DNA of 64,000 nt from Microvirga pakistanensis (GTDB taxonomy: Bacteria; Pseudomonadota; Alphaproteobacteria; Rhizobiales; Beijerinckiaceae). Every line of letters begins with the position of its first letter. Position 1 is the first letter of the stretch. Of this stretch, positions 35,451 to 43,210 are shown piece by piece. The notes beneath the pieces were generated by a model. It was not told where the DNA came from and did no database searches. It saw only the letters and a program-made list of their open reading frames with translations. Both the position numbers and the translations under genes were made by a program. Where the stretch lies: the NCBI RefSeq assembly GCF_004458765.1, contig NZ_SPJX01000029.1, forward strand, positions 112,742 through 176,741, read 5' to 3'.

Positions 35451-35857
35451 GAGCGACCTGTGCCGTCCAATTCAGAGCGGCCGACTTCTTTGAACCCCAT
35501 CCTCCGGTAAAAGACGCGCGCTCCTTCGTTCTGCTCGTTGACGTCAACGGCCAAGCCATCCTCCAGGCCACGGGCGTGCTCAACGAGCAGACGTCCAATT
35601 CCCCTGCCGTGTTGATCAGGGGCGACGAAGAGGGCATCGATCATCGACCCTGTCATGCCCATGAAGGCAACAGGCGCGTCTGAGGCATCAACGACGACCC
35701 AGAACCGGCAATGGGGCAGGTAGTCGTTACGAACCATGTTGGAAAAGAACTCAAAATCAGACTCGCTCAGGAAGTTATGGGTCGCCTGCACAGCGGTACG
35801 CCAGATGTTGAACATAGTTTCCGTCTCGTAGGGGCGTAATGGACGAATCGTCAGCAT
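35417..35857 (-). CDS. GNAT acetyltransferase (YafP/YjaB-like)
   Basis: A 146-residue GNAT fold protein. The acetyl-CoA loop lies in DQHGRGIGRLLVEHA near residues 81-95, followed by VDVNEQNEGARVFYRRMGFK near residue 107. ATG 35857 (MLTIRPLRPYE) is the family-like start; codons upstream are unrelated. The substrate is unknown. Its 3' end overlaps the end of the IS3 remnant by 34 bases. Confidence 0.8.
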   Translation of the reverse strand: MLTIRPLRPYETETMFNIWRTAVQATHNFLSESDFEFFSNMVRNDYLPHCRFWVVVDASDAPVAFMGMTGSMIDALFVAPDQHGRGIGRLLVEHARGLEDGLAVDVNEQNEGARVFYRRMGFKEVGRSELDGTGRSYPLIHMKMVA

Positions 35858-35920
35858 CCCGTGCGCTCCATAGGTGCAAGTCCATAGGGGATTAAGCCGA
35901 GGTTCCACTGGCAACCCCAT

Positions 35921-36451
35921 TCAGGCCTCGATGCCGTTGAGTTGTAAAAAGCCCAGAACGGTTTCGCGGCACTTCCGCCAGTCCGCCTCCATGGAGCCGT
36001 AGAACGCATGCTCGGCCTGCGGGAGATGCAGCACGTGAAGGTTGCCGCCTGTGCCCCACGAAGCAGGGAGACGAGCGGCATCCCGGCCGCCGAAAACTGT
36101 AAGGGTTGGAATGGACATCCTGCTCGGATCCTCATCTCTCAAGCGTGTCGAGGAGATGCAAACGAGGCGCTGCAACTGAAGACCGCACAGAACGCTTTTC
36201 CAGAGGACAGCTCCGCCGGAGCTGTAGCCCAGACCGATATCCGCTTCCTTGAAGAGGTCAAACGCTTTTGCGGCAGCCACATCGAAGCCGCCTTCGATGA
36301 GAGCGCGATGAAGATCCTCGCCCTGGCGGGAAATGCCGAGAAGCTCAGCCAAGCCCACTCTTTCGATCGAGAGAAGCCTATCCGAGCCGGAAAGAAAGCA
36401 GGTCTCCTTGGTCGGCAAGCCATTGATGTCGGTGAGGATGATGCACTTCAT
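35921..36451 (-). CDS. Alpha/beta hydrolase-like protein
   Basis: A 176-residue short alpha/beta hydrolase resembling dienelactone-hydrolase relatives. It starts directly at a first strand (CIILTDINGLPTKETCFL), carries a G-x-S-x-G elbow GYSSGGAVLW near residue 96, LTVFGGRD near residue 136 and HAFYGS near residue 156. The acid and His positions fit a triad, but the protein is shorter than most relatives. The next gene on the strand is the GNAT, 64 bases away. Confidence 0.6.
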   Translation of the reverse strand: MKCIILTDINGLPTKETCFLSGSDRLLSIERVGLAELLGISRQGEDLHRALIEGGFDVAAAKAFDLFKEADIGLGYSSGGAVLWKSVLCGLQLQRLVCISSTRLRDEDPSRMSIPTLTVFGGRDAARLPASWGTGGNLHVLHLPQAEHAFYGSMEADWRKCRETVLGFLQLNGIEA

Positions 36452-36665
36452 GAGCCTGGTTCAACCGGGTGTTGCTGTCTGGCGGCTGTTTGGCGACGAG
36501 GCCGCCATTCCTGCTGTTACCAGAGATGCGCTGGTGCCAAGGATGTCACTCTAACAATTCTGTTGACTACAGTGGCAAAGCCGCACCGGTGACCTTATCA
36601 CAATGTCTGATAGAAGCTCACTCTGATTGAGAACGTGTATCTCACTGACCTTCAGGCTCTACCAC

Positions 36666-36971
36666 ATGATCGCACGGATCTGGCGTACTGCTGTCGATTC
36701 GCAACGCGCTGCCGAGTACGAATATTTCGCCCGAACAGTTTCACTCCCCATGTTCTGCCAGCAGCAGGGCTATGCCGGTGTGATCATGGAACGCAGCGGT
36801 GACAGTTGCATTGTCATAACCCTCTGGCACAGCATGAGTGATGTCGATGCGCTGGATCAGTCGCGCACGTACAAGAACACCGTGTGACAGATCCTGGCAA
36901 AAGGCTTTCTGCTGGGGGAGCAGACGACAGAAGCCTTCGAGGTTAATACCCTTGATGTAAGGGCTGGATAG
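36666..36971 (+). pseudogene. ABM-type monooxygenase-like gene with in-frame stop
   Basis: The frame MIARIWRTAVDSQRAAEYEY, LPMFCQQQGYAGVIMER, CIVITLWHSMSDVDAL reads as a 100-residue antibiotic-biosynthesis-monooxygenase-like ferredoxin fold. TGA at 36885-36887 cuts it after TYKNTV. The same frame then continues sensibly as QILAKGFLLGEQTTEAFEV to a TAG at 36971. One nonsense change therefore inactivates it, unless it is read through or is a sequencing error. Confidence 0.7.
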
Positions 36972-36976
36972 CTGCG

Positions 36977-37459
36977 ATGCAGGATGCCGATATGGACCAG
37001 GATACGAACTCACCATTCTTGCTGCAGACCTTCAGGAAGGCCTCGTTCGATGAAGCTGGTGATGTGGCGCGGCTCCACCGCTACGTCGTACGGACTTGTC
37101 TTCCCTTTCTGCCTGATCTGCACACACCAGAAGAAGATCTCTGGTACTTCACCAACCGCTTCTTCCCTGAGCACCAGGTGTGGGTCTATGCAGAAGGCTC
37201 AATCAAGGGCTACTGCGGCTTCCGCGAGGGCTGGGTGAGCCATCTCTATGTCGGCCCGGAAGTTCAAGGGAAGGGTGTTGGATCCATGCTGTTGAGAAAG
37301 GCCATGGAGGCTCACTCACCCTTGCGATTGTGGGTCTTCCAACGAAACACCCCTGCGATCAGCTTTTATGAGAGACATGGGTTCCGTTTGATAGAGACGA
37401 CCGATGGCGCAGGAAACGAGGAGAAGGAGCCGGACGCTTTGTACGAGTGGACAGTGTGA
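36977..37459 (+). CDS. GNAT acetyltransferase
   Basis: A 160-residue GNAT protein. The acetyl-CoA loop is GPEVQGKGVGSMLLRKAME near residues 93-111, with WVFQRNTPAISFYERHGF near residue 118. The start six bases after the end of the ABM-like frame suggests they were once co-transcribed. The substrate is unknown. Confidence 0.85.
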   Translation: MQDADMDQDTNSPFLLQTFRKASFDEAGDVARLHRYVVRTCLPFLPDLHTPEEDLWYFTNRFFPEHQVWVYAEGSIKGYCGFREGWVSHLYVGPEVQGKGVGSMLLRKAMEAHSPLRLWVFQRNTPAISFYERHGFRLIETTDGAGNEEKEPDALYEWTV

Positions 37460-37585
37460 TCAAAGTGTTATGGTTCTGCGATCGGAGAGCCCAGGCGGTT
37501 CAACTTAGGTCCATAAGTGTGGATTGTGCGGGAGTGTGGCTCGCTGGTGACAACCCACCTCGCTTTTCTCAAGCCACCGTCAGAG

Positions 37586-37605
37586 GCAAATGTCCGTTCT
37601 GGGTC
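37586..37605. repeat. Short GCAAATGTCCG repeat
   Basis: Twenty bases (GCAAATGTCCGTTCTGGGTC) match 63875-63894 with two changes. Both lie in non-coding gaps and may be ends of an old element. Confidence 0.35.
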
Positions 37606-37666
37606 AGGCAGTGAAATTCGCCCCTCGTCCGGAACGTGCCATGGCGAGACATTCCGGATTCACAGA

Positions 37667-38310
37667 TTAGGTCTTTCTGGCAGGCGGCCTTGCTTCCCGT
37701 CCGAAGTGGTCGTCCCGTAGCTGGGCGAGCCAGACGGTGTGACCGCCGCAATTCCGATCCTTGGCCAGATGGGCAACCGCGTTGAAGCCGTTCGCGACTG
37801 GTAGGTGGCGGTACTCGGAAGTATCCAGGCTGGCGTGATAAAGCGGCTCACCCCATTAGACCCGATGGCCTCACCATGCCGCGGTCCGCTCGAAAACATC
37901 AAGGCGGCGTGCGGGGCGGCATGCCGCCGGAAGACGGGAAACATGCGTCTCTGATCGTCATATGTGAGATGGAAGGAACTGTCCCGGGCCAGGATCCCAT
38001 CGAAGGTGCGAGGTAGCGCGAGGGTTCGCATGAACCCGATATGCCATTCGGACTCAGGAAAGGCATTCCCGCACATCGCGATCATTTCCAGAGAGGAGTC
38101 GATCCCCGTGGCCCTGCAAACCCGGTCAATGAAGTACTTCGCGATCGACTTTCCTGAACCACACCCGATGTCGAGTATGGAGGCATCGGGCGGGAGGAGT
38201 TTGAAAAACCGCTCGAGCCAGGATTTTTCGATCAACCGATCGCCTCGGTCACGTGCCCAGGCCTCGGCATGCCGCCGATGGAGTCCAACAATCCTCTCCG
38301 CTTCGGACAC
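37667..38310 (-). pseudogene. SAM-dependent methyltransferase, frameshifted
   Basis: The 5' frame from 38310 encodes a class I methyltransferase: ASILDIGCGSGKSIAKYF (motif I), ATGIDSSLEMI, and FDGILARDSSFHLTYDDQRR. Near 37850, after HGEAIGS, the family sequence moves to another frame (EPLYHASLDTSEYRHL and CGGHTVWLAQLR) and ends at the TAA at 37667. The annotated frame therefore has a meaningless last 60 residues. A one-base indel is enough to explain it. Confidence 0.75.
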
Positions 38311-38361
38311 GAGGCACTCCTCTCAGGGCGACAAGCTGCCGAAACACTAACAATCGGCATC

Positions 38362-39354
38362 TCAGGACCGATCCAGATTCATGCCAACCGGCGCCTCCGA
38401 GAACCGGGCCTGCCGGGGCGCGAGCTCATGGCCCTGCGGCTGCGTGAGAAGGCCGTAAAGCTCCGGCCGGCGACCGCGGATCCAGCGCCGGCCGGTGGCA
38501 AGCGGCAGGAGGCTGAGGTCGAGGTCGGCTGCCACCAGAGCGTCCCGGGCTTTCCAAGTCTCGGCGATGATGCGGCCGTAGCAGTCGATGATCATGGCGT
38601 TGCCGGTGCGCACCTCACCGTCGTCCTCGCCGACCCCGTTGGCGAACAGCAGGAAATACCCGTTGTCGTGGGCACGGGCCGGCAGCCAGCGCAGCAGCCA
38701 TTCGCGGCCCTTGGGACCGCGGAACTCCGCCTCGATGGCATCGGGATCGGTGTGCCGGTTGTCCCAGAGGGCCGGATCGATCAGGCCCATGGCCTGGGGG
38801 CTGCGCGAGTGGCAGCCGCCGGTTTGGTGCGGCGCCATGACGATGTCGGCGCCGAGCAGCGCCGTGGCGCGGGCATTCTCCACGAGATTGTTGTCCCAGC
38901 AGATGAGGACGCCAACCTTCACGCCCCATGGCGTGTCGAAGACCGTATAGCTGTCGCCGCTGGCGATGTGGTCGCTCTCGAAGGCATGGAGCTTGCGGTG
39001 GCGGTGAACCTGTCCGTCGGGCAGGCACACCACATAGGTGTTGAACAGGCGCCCGTCGTCGGCGCGTTCGATCAGGCCGACGCCGATGGCCATGTCGAAT
39101 TGCGCCGCGAGCTTGAGAACGGCCTGGGTCGACGGACCCGACGGCACGGGTTCGGCAAGCTCCTCCAGCCGTTGGCGTCCGAGATTGCGCACGTGCCAGT
39201 ACCCGGTGAGGCACATTTCCGGAAAGGCGAGAATCTTGACGCCCTGATCCGCCGCCTCGCCGGAGAAGCGCTCCACCACCAACATGTTGTAGCTCTTGTC
39301 GTCGGCCTTGTGATGAAACTGAACCGTTCCGCATCTGAAGGAAGCCTTAGTCAT
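38362..39354 (-). CDS. Nitrilase-family carbon-nitrogen hydrolase
   Basis: A 330-residue nitrilase-superfamily enzyme. The catalytic triad is visible: Glu in AFPEMCLTG near residue 46, Lys in HRHRKLHAFE near 120, and Cys in VGVLICWDNN near 153. The C-terminal half is longer than in short amidases. The substrate, an amide, carbamoyl or nitrile, is not shown. Its ATG overlaps the stop of the small gene upstream (ATGA). Confidence 0.88.
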   Translation of the reverse strand: MTKASFRCGTVQFHHKADDKSYNMLVVERFSGEAADQGVKILAFPEMCLTGYWHVRNLGRQRLEELAEPVPSGPSTQAVLKLAAQFDMAIGVGLIERADDGRLFNTYVVCLPDGQVHRHRKLHAFESDHIASGDSYTVFDTPWGVKVGVLICWDNNLVENARATALLGADIVMAPHQTGGCHSRSPQAMGLIDPALWDNRHTDPDAIEAEFRGPKGREWLLRWLPARAHDNGYFLLFANGVGEDDGEVRTGNAMIIDCYGRIIAETWKARDALVAADLDLSLLPLATGRRWIRGRRPELYGLLTQPQGHELAPRQARFSEAPVGMNLDRS

Positions 39355-39644
39355 CCTCGTCTCCGGGTAAGGGGCCAGGATAGCAACAGCGTAATGCTGC
39401 CTTCGCTCTGATTCAACGACTGAGTTGAGTATCGGCTTCGACCCACACCGTCATGTGGCCGGCTTCTCTGAACGGCCTGCCGCTCGAACGGCAGATCGGC
39501 AAGCTGTTCAGGGCTCATATGTCTCAAAGATGGATGGGACAGCGGATCTCTCTCCAACTCCGCTCGCCATGATCCACTCTCTTCCGCGAGCCACATGAGC
39601 CAGGCGCGCTTGAGGTGCTTGAGCAGGGCCGCCAACACTCGCAC
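39351..39644 (-). CDS. Small protein coupled to the nitrilase gene
   Basis: A 97-residue frame starting with GTG 39644 and preceded by a GGAGG seven bases away. The N-terminal half (VLAALLKHLKRAWLMWLA, then DPLSHPSLRHMSPEQLADLP) resembles small arginine-rich alphaproteobacterial proteins near the DUF1127 group; the tail looks random. Its stop overlaps the nitrilase start by four bases. It overlaps the last 137 bases of the LysE frame, so one of the two ends is not natural. Confidence 0.4.
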   Translation of the reverse strand: MRVLAALLKHLKRAWLMWLAEESGSWRAELERDPLSHPSLRHMSPEQLADLPFERQAVQRSRPHDGVGRSRYSTQSLNQSEGSITLLLSWPLTRRRG

Positions 39645-40278
39645 GGGGATGCCTCCGATTTATAAGAGAGCCGCCCTTCACCGCCGCGTTCAGGCCGAGG
39701 TACAAGGCACTGGCAGCCAAGAGAGCCGATAGGATGCGGTTGAGCAGACGGAGGCTCGTCGGGCTGTCGATCGATCCGTGCAGGACAGCTCCCGCGAAAG
39801 CCCAAAAGCCGATGGAGACGTAGCAGTTCAGGAAGTAGATCGTCGCGAATACAAGGATGTGTCGCCAGTTGCCATCCGCCGCATAGGCTCCCATCCCAGC
39901 AATCGAGGCCAGCCATGCCTTGGGGTTGAGCCATTGCAGCAGGGCTCCTTCCATGGCCGTCGGCGCCCCCTTCATGTCCCGCGTGGATAGGGTGCCATCG
40001 TCGCACGCCAATCCGACCGCCATGTAGACAAGGAACAGAACACCCGCCCACCGCACGATGGCGAGCAGTTGCGGCACGCGGGTGACAATCTCGTTCAGTC
40101 CGAAGCCGATCAGCACCAGCAGAAGGGTAAAGCCAACGGTTGCGCCCGTGACATAGCCGATGGTCGGGCGAAAGCTGTAGCGAATGCCGGCCGAGAGGGC
40201 GACCACGTTGACGGGTCCAGGCGAGATGGAGGCAGCCAGCGAGAAGGCTGCCATGGACAGGAGGAGTGCTGGCGTCAT
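39508..40278 (-). CDS. LysE/RhtB family exporter, extended C-terminus
   Basis: A 256-residue exporter with six hydrophobic segments and the family signature SISPGPVNVVALSAGIRYSF near residues 18-37, and LQWLNPKAWLASIAGMG near residue 114. Family proteins end near 205-210. Here the conserved part stops near GLNAAVKGG, and about 50 unrelated residues follow that overlap the next small gene. A TAA in the neighbouring frame at that point suggests a frameshift that lost the original stop. It probably exports an amino acid or similar. Confidence 0.82.
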   Translation of the reverse strand: MTPALLLSMAAFSLAASISPGPVNVVALSAGIRYSFRPTIGYVTGATVGFTLLLVLIGFGLNEIVTRVPQLLAIVRWAGVLFLVYMAVGLACDDGTLSTRDMKGAPTAMEGALLQWLNPKAWLASIAGMGAYAADGNWRHILVFATIYFLNCYVSIGFWAFAGAVLHGSIDSPTSLRLLNRILSALLAASALYLGLNAAVKGGSLINRRHPRASVGGPAQAPQARLAHVARGREWIMASGVGERSAVPSIFETYEP

Positions 40279-40330
40279 GTGGATAGTGAACGTTGCAGCG
40301 GAGAAGGCTGGATGAGGTGGTAAGCGGGAC

Positions 40331-40636
40331 TCAGGTCGGCTGGCTGTCTAAGCCGGCTACGAGAACCGCGTCGCATCGCACAGCCTTAAGCCGAAGCGCC
40401 TTCAGGGGCGCGTACTCGGGTGACGCATACCAGGCCTTGGCCTTCTCAAGCGTCGGGAATTCGATGATTACGAGGTAGTTCGGCGACCACTCGCCTTCCG
40501 TGCGGTCGATGTCCCCGCCGAGGGCACGATAGCGCCCGCCATACGCTCCTGTGATCGGCGCCACGGCCGCCTTGTAGGCCTCCAGGGCTGCGGGATCCCG
40601 GATCTCCCGATTGTCGAAGATGTAGAAGGCGCTCAT
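40331..40636 (-). CDS. DUF1330 protein
   Basis: A 101-residue protein of the DUF1330 family (dimeric alpha-beta barrel). It has AFYIFDNREIRDPAALEAYK at the start, GGRYRALGGDI near residue 33 and VIIEFPTLEKAKAWYASPEY near residue 55. ATG 40636 has AGGAG upstream; the longer frame is not family-like. It is divergent from the LysR gene, its likely regulator. Confidence 0.85.
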   Translation of the reverse strand: MSAFYIFDNREIRDPAALEAYKAAVAPITGAYGGRYRALGGDIDRTEGEWSPNYLVIIEFPTLEKAKAWYASPEYAPLKALRLKAVRCDAVLVAGLDSQPT

Positions 40637-40737
40637 GGCTTGCTGCTCCTGTCGCTCACTAATGCTGGAGGATAGGGGCAACTCCGGTCGACAGAATAGC
40701 TGGCAGATGCTAGCCACTGTGTCCATCAGGATGGACA

Positions 40738-41718
40738 ATGATGGACCTGAACGCTCTTACAACCTTCGTGGAGGTGGTCACCGCGAACGGCTTCTCCGCC
40801 GCCGCCCGTCGGCTCGGGATGCCGCGCTCGACCGTGAGCCTGCGCGTCCGCTCCCTCGAGGACACTCTCGGGGTGAGATTGTTCAAGCGTTCGACCCGGA
40901 CTGTCGTCCTGACAGACGACGGGCGCCGCTTGTTCGAGAAGGCGCAGGGCGCGCTGAGCACGTTACGGTCCGTCGCTCAGGAGTTTGAGGTCTCGCGTCA
41001 GGAACTGACCGGCACCGTCCGGCTCACCGCGCCGGCCGACTTCCCGACAGCTCCCCTGGCGCAGGCAGTCACCGCATTTCGGCGGGATCATCCAAGAGTG
41101 TTCGTGGACATCGTCATGACCAATGCAGTCCTTGACCTTGTGGCGAACGACGTCGACGTGGCGATCCGCGTGGGTCTCGACAACCCGCAGGACATGATCA
41201 GCCGACGGGTTGCAGCATTCGAGTACGGGCTGTTTGTCAGTGTCGCATGGCTTGAGGCAAACGAAGTGCCGACCAGCCTGGGCGAGCTTCACCCGTTCGT
41301 CGGGCCGCCGCCTGCGGTTTGCGAGTTCCTGGCCCGCATCGTCTTTGGCGGAGAGCGACTGCCCCTGCCCTCGGTCGGAACCAACGATTACCAGATGATC
41401 CGTGATCTAGTCCTAAGGGGGGCAGGCATTGGCCTTCTGCCACGCGTCGTGTGCGAGGCCGACTTGCGGAACGGGAGGCTGGCTCAGGTGCTGACAGAGA
41501 GCATTCGGGCGCCGGTTCAGATGTCGGTTTCGTTTCCGACGCGCAAGGACATCACGCCCCGGGTCAGGGCATTTGCCGATCATCTCGTCGAATGCCTACG
41601 CGAGCCCAGTCGGATTGCGATTGAGGAGATAGCCGTCCGAACGTGCGAGCGAAGTAAGGGTCCCTCTGTCAGAGAAACCCTTACCGCACTAACCCAGGTC
41701 CGAAGCGGTCTCGATTAG
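40738..41718 (+). CDS. LysR-type regulator
   Basis: A 326-residue LysR-type factor. The helix-turn-helix is near residues 5-62 (LTTFVEVVTANGFSAAARRL and RSTVSLRVRSLEDTLG), with an effector domain from about 92 to 300. It is of the CrgA/AaeR-like subgroup judging by LTGTVRLTAPADFP. The last 25 residues go beyond the usual end. ATG at 40738 or 40741. It is divergent from the DUF1330 gene with 101 bases between. Confidence 0.88.
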   Translation: MMDLNALTTFVEVVTANGFSAAARRLGMPRSTVSLRVRSLEDTLGVRLFKRSTRTVVLTDDGRRLFEKAQGALSTLRSVAQEFEVSRQELTGTVRLTAPADFPTAPLAQAVTAFRRDHPRVFVDIVMTNAVLDLVANDVDVAIRVGLDNPQDMISRRVAAFEYGLFVSVAWLEANEVPTSLGELHPFVGPPPAVCEFLARIVFGGERLPLPSVGTNDYQMIRDLVLRGAGIGLLPRVVCEADLRNGRLAQVLTESIRAPVQMSVSFPTRKDITPRVRAFADHLVECLREPSRIAIEEIAVRTCERSKGPSVRETLTALTQVRSGLD

Positions 41719-41725
41719 TAGACAC

Positions 41726-42547
41726 TCAGGCGGCTGCTTTAACGTTGTCAGATGCAAGTCGCGCCCAAACCTTCTCAAGGATTACGTGATCATACTCCAG
41801 CCGAAGCAGCTCACAGACGACATTTTGCAGATCCGACAGTGCGTCGATGACCCACGTCCGAGTCTCAGCACGGCTCGCCATCTTGACGTTCCGGTTCATG
41901 ACCGAGATGTACCCGTTTGGATGATGCATGCTCATCATGAGGTTCGCACTGAAAGGCTGTACCGGAGACCGAGCACAAAGGAAGTTCGCGCCCTCAATAT
42001 CAGCCGGCGTGAAGGGGGTTTCGTCAAAGCCGAAGAGCGGGAACCACCCGGAAGGTTCCTGGCGTTCGAGCACGGTCTCGCGAGTTGCCTCGTCCTGCCG
42101 AAACCGGAAGGTCCCGTTCGGCAGGATCTGCGGGTTCGCATCAGACAATGCCAACAGCCCGAACGGGCCCGGTCCTCCGAACCCGGCATCCACAAGCCAA
42201 TCATGGCCATCCAACGACACGACCCAGGCCAGGTGCGCCCTGATCCCACCCTCGGCGGCTCCCATACGCACGCGGGCGAGGATGGGACGCGCCTTGAACC
42301 CGATTCGGGTGAGGGCCTGGCCCAGCAGATGGTTGAGCTCGAAGCAGTAGCCGCCCCTTCTCTGGAGCACGAGCTTGGTCCAGACGACCTCATCAGACAG
42401 GTCTGGTACCCGACCGAGGAAGGGCTCGACATCCTCAAAGGGGATCGAGGACATCTGCGCACGCTGCAAGTTTTCAAGGTCTTTGAGGTCAAGGTCACAG
42501 CCACCAAGGCTGATACGCTCAAAGTAAACTCTCAGGTCGAAAGCCAT
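41726..42547 (-). CDS. Arylamine N-acetyltransferase
   Basis: A 273-residue NAT enzyme that moves acetyl from acetyl-CoA to arylamines or hydrazines. The Cys-His-Asp triad is visible: Cys in RRGGYCFELN near residue 68, His in GIRAHLAWVV near residue 106, and Asp in HDWLVDAGFGG near residue 121. ATG 42547 (MAFDLRVYFERI) is the family start. It is convergent with the LysR gene, only 7 bases apart. Confidence 0.93.
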   Translation of the reverse strand: MAFDLRVYFERISLGGCDLDLKDLENLQRAQMSSIPFEDVEPFLGRVPDLSDEVVWTKLVLQRRGGYCFELNHLLGQALTRIGFKARPILARVRMGAAEGGIRAHLAWVVSLDGHDWLVDAGFGGPGPFGLLALSDANPQILPNGTFRFRQDEATRETVLERQEPSGWFPLFGFDETPFTPADIEGANFLCARSPVQPFSANLMMSMHHPNGYISVMNRNVKMASRAETRTWVIDALSDLQNVVCELLRLEYDHVILEKVWARLASDNVKAAA

Positions 42548-42724
42548 TGTCGATCTCCGATGCGAAGCAGGAAGGATGCAGCCCACGCGGGCTACACGTA
42601 TGGCCGGCCTTGTAGATCGGCACAGTCGGAACGGCTTCCTAAATTGTTCCTAAGTGCGCTTTTCGTCCTCCTAAAACTTTGCTAATCGGAAAGCGTGAAT
42701 GCTGCTCCACTATGAGGAGCCGTC

Positions 42725-43210
42725 GTGCTGCTCAATCCGGAACTCGCCGGGTTCATCACAAGCCCGGTTATGATCATCATCGGCACCCGAGACGATCGGA
42801 ACAAGCCAGAGATCGGTCGCTGCGTGGGCTCGCGCGTGGTGCCCGATACGGCGAGCGTGGAGGTGATCATCTCCGCCTGGCAATGGCGTCGAACGGTCGA
42901 CAACCTTCTTGTCAACGGTCAGGCCGCTATCACGTTTGTCCGTCCTTCCGACTACGCCTGCTACCAAGTCAAGGGACGGGCCCGTATCAGAATGGCAACA
43001 GCATCCGACATGGACCTGTCGCAGGCGTACATTGCTGCCGTAACCGCGGCACTGCACGAACAGGGCGTGCTGCCTGCAATGTCCGCCGTGTGGCTGACGA
43101 ACCGAGAGGCTGTCGTGGCTCAACTGTCAGTAGAGACTGTCTCGATCAAGACGCCTGGTCAAAGGGCTGGAACCGTTTTGGGAGTAGATCATGGCTTTGC
43201 GGCTCCGTGA
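42725..43210 (+). CDS. PNPOx-like flavin protein (single domain)
   Basis: A 161-residue split-barrel protein of the pyridoxamine-phosphate-oxidase-like family: VMIIIGTRDDRNKPEIGRCV near residue 15 and AAITFVRPSDYACYQVKGRA near residue 66. It starts with GTG 42725 after a GAGGAG box. It overlaps the next gene, which has the same kind of domain, by 20 bases. Members bind FMN or heme; its role is unknown, but joint function with the next protein is likely. Confidence 0.75.
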   Translation: MLLNPELAGFITSPVMIIIGTRDDRNKPEIGRCVGSRVVPDTASVEVIISAWQWRRTVDNLLVNGQAAITFVRPSDYACYQVKGRARIRMATASDMDLSQAYIAAVTAALHEQGVLPAMSAVWLTNREAVVAQLSVETVSIKTPGQRAGTVLGVDHGFAAP

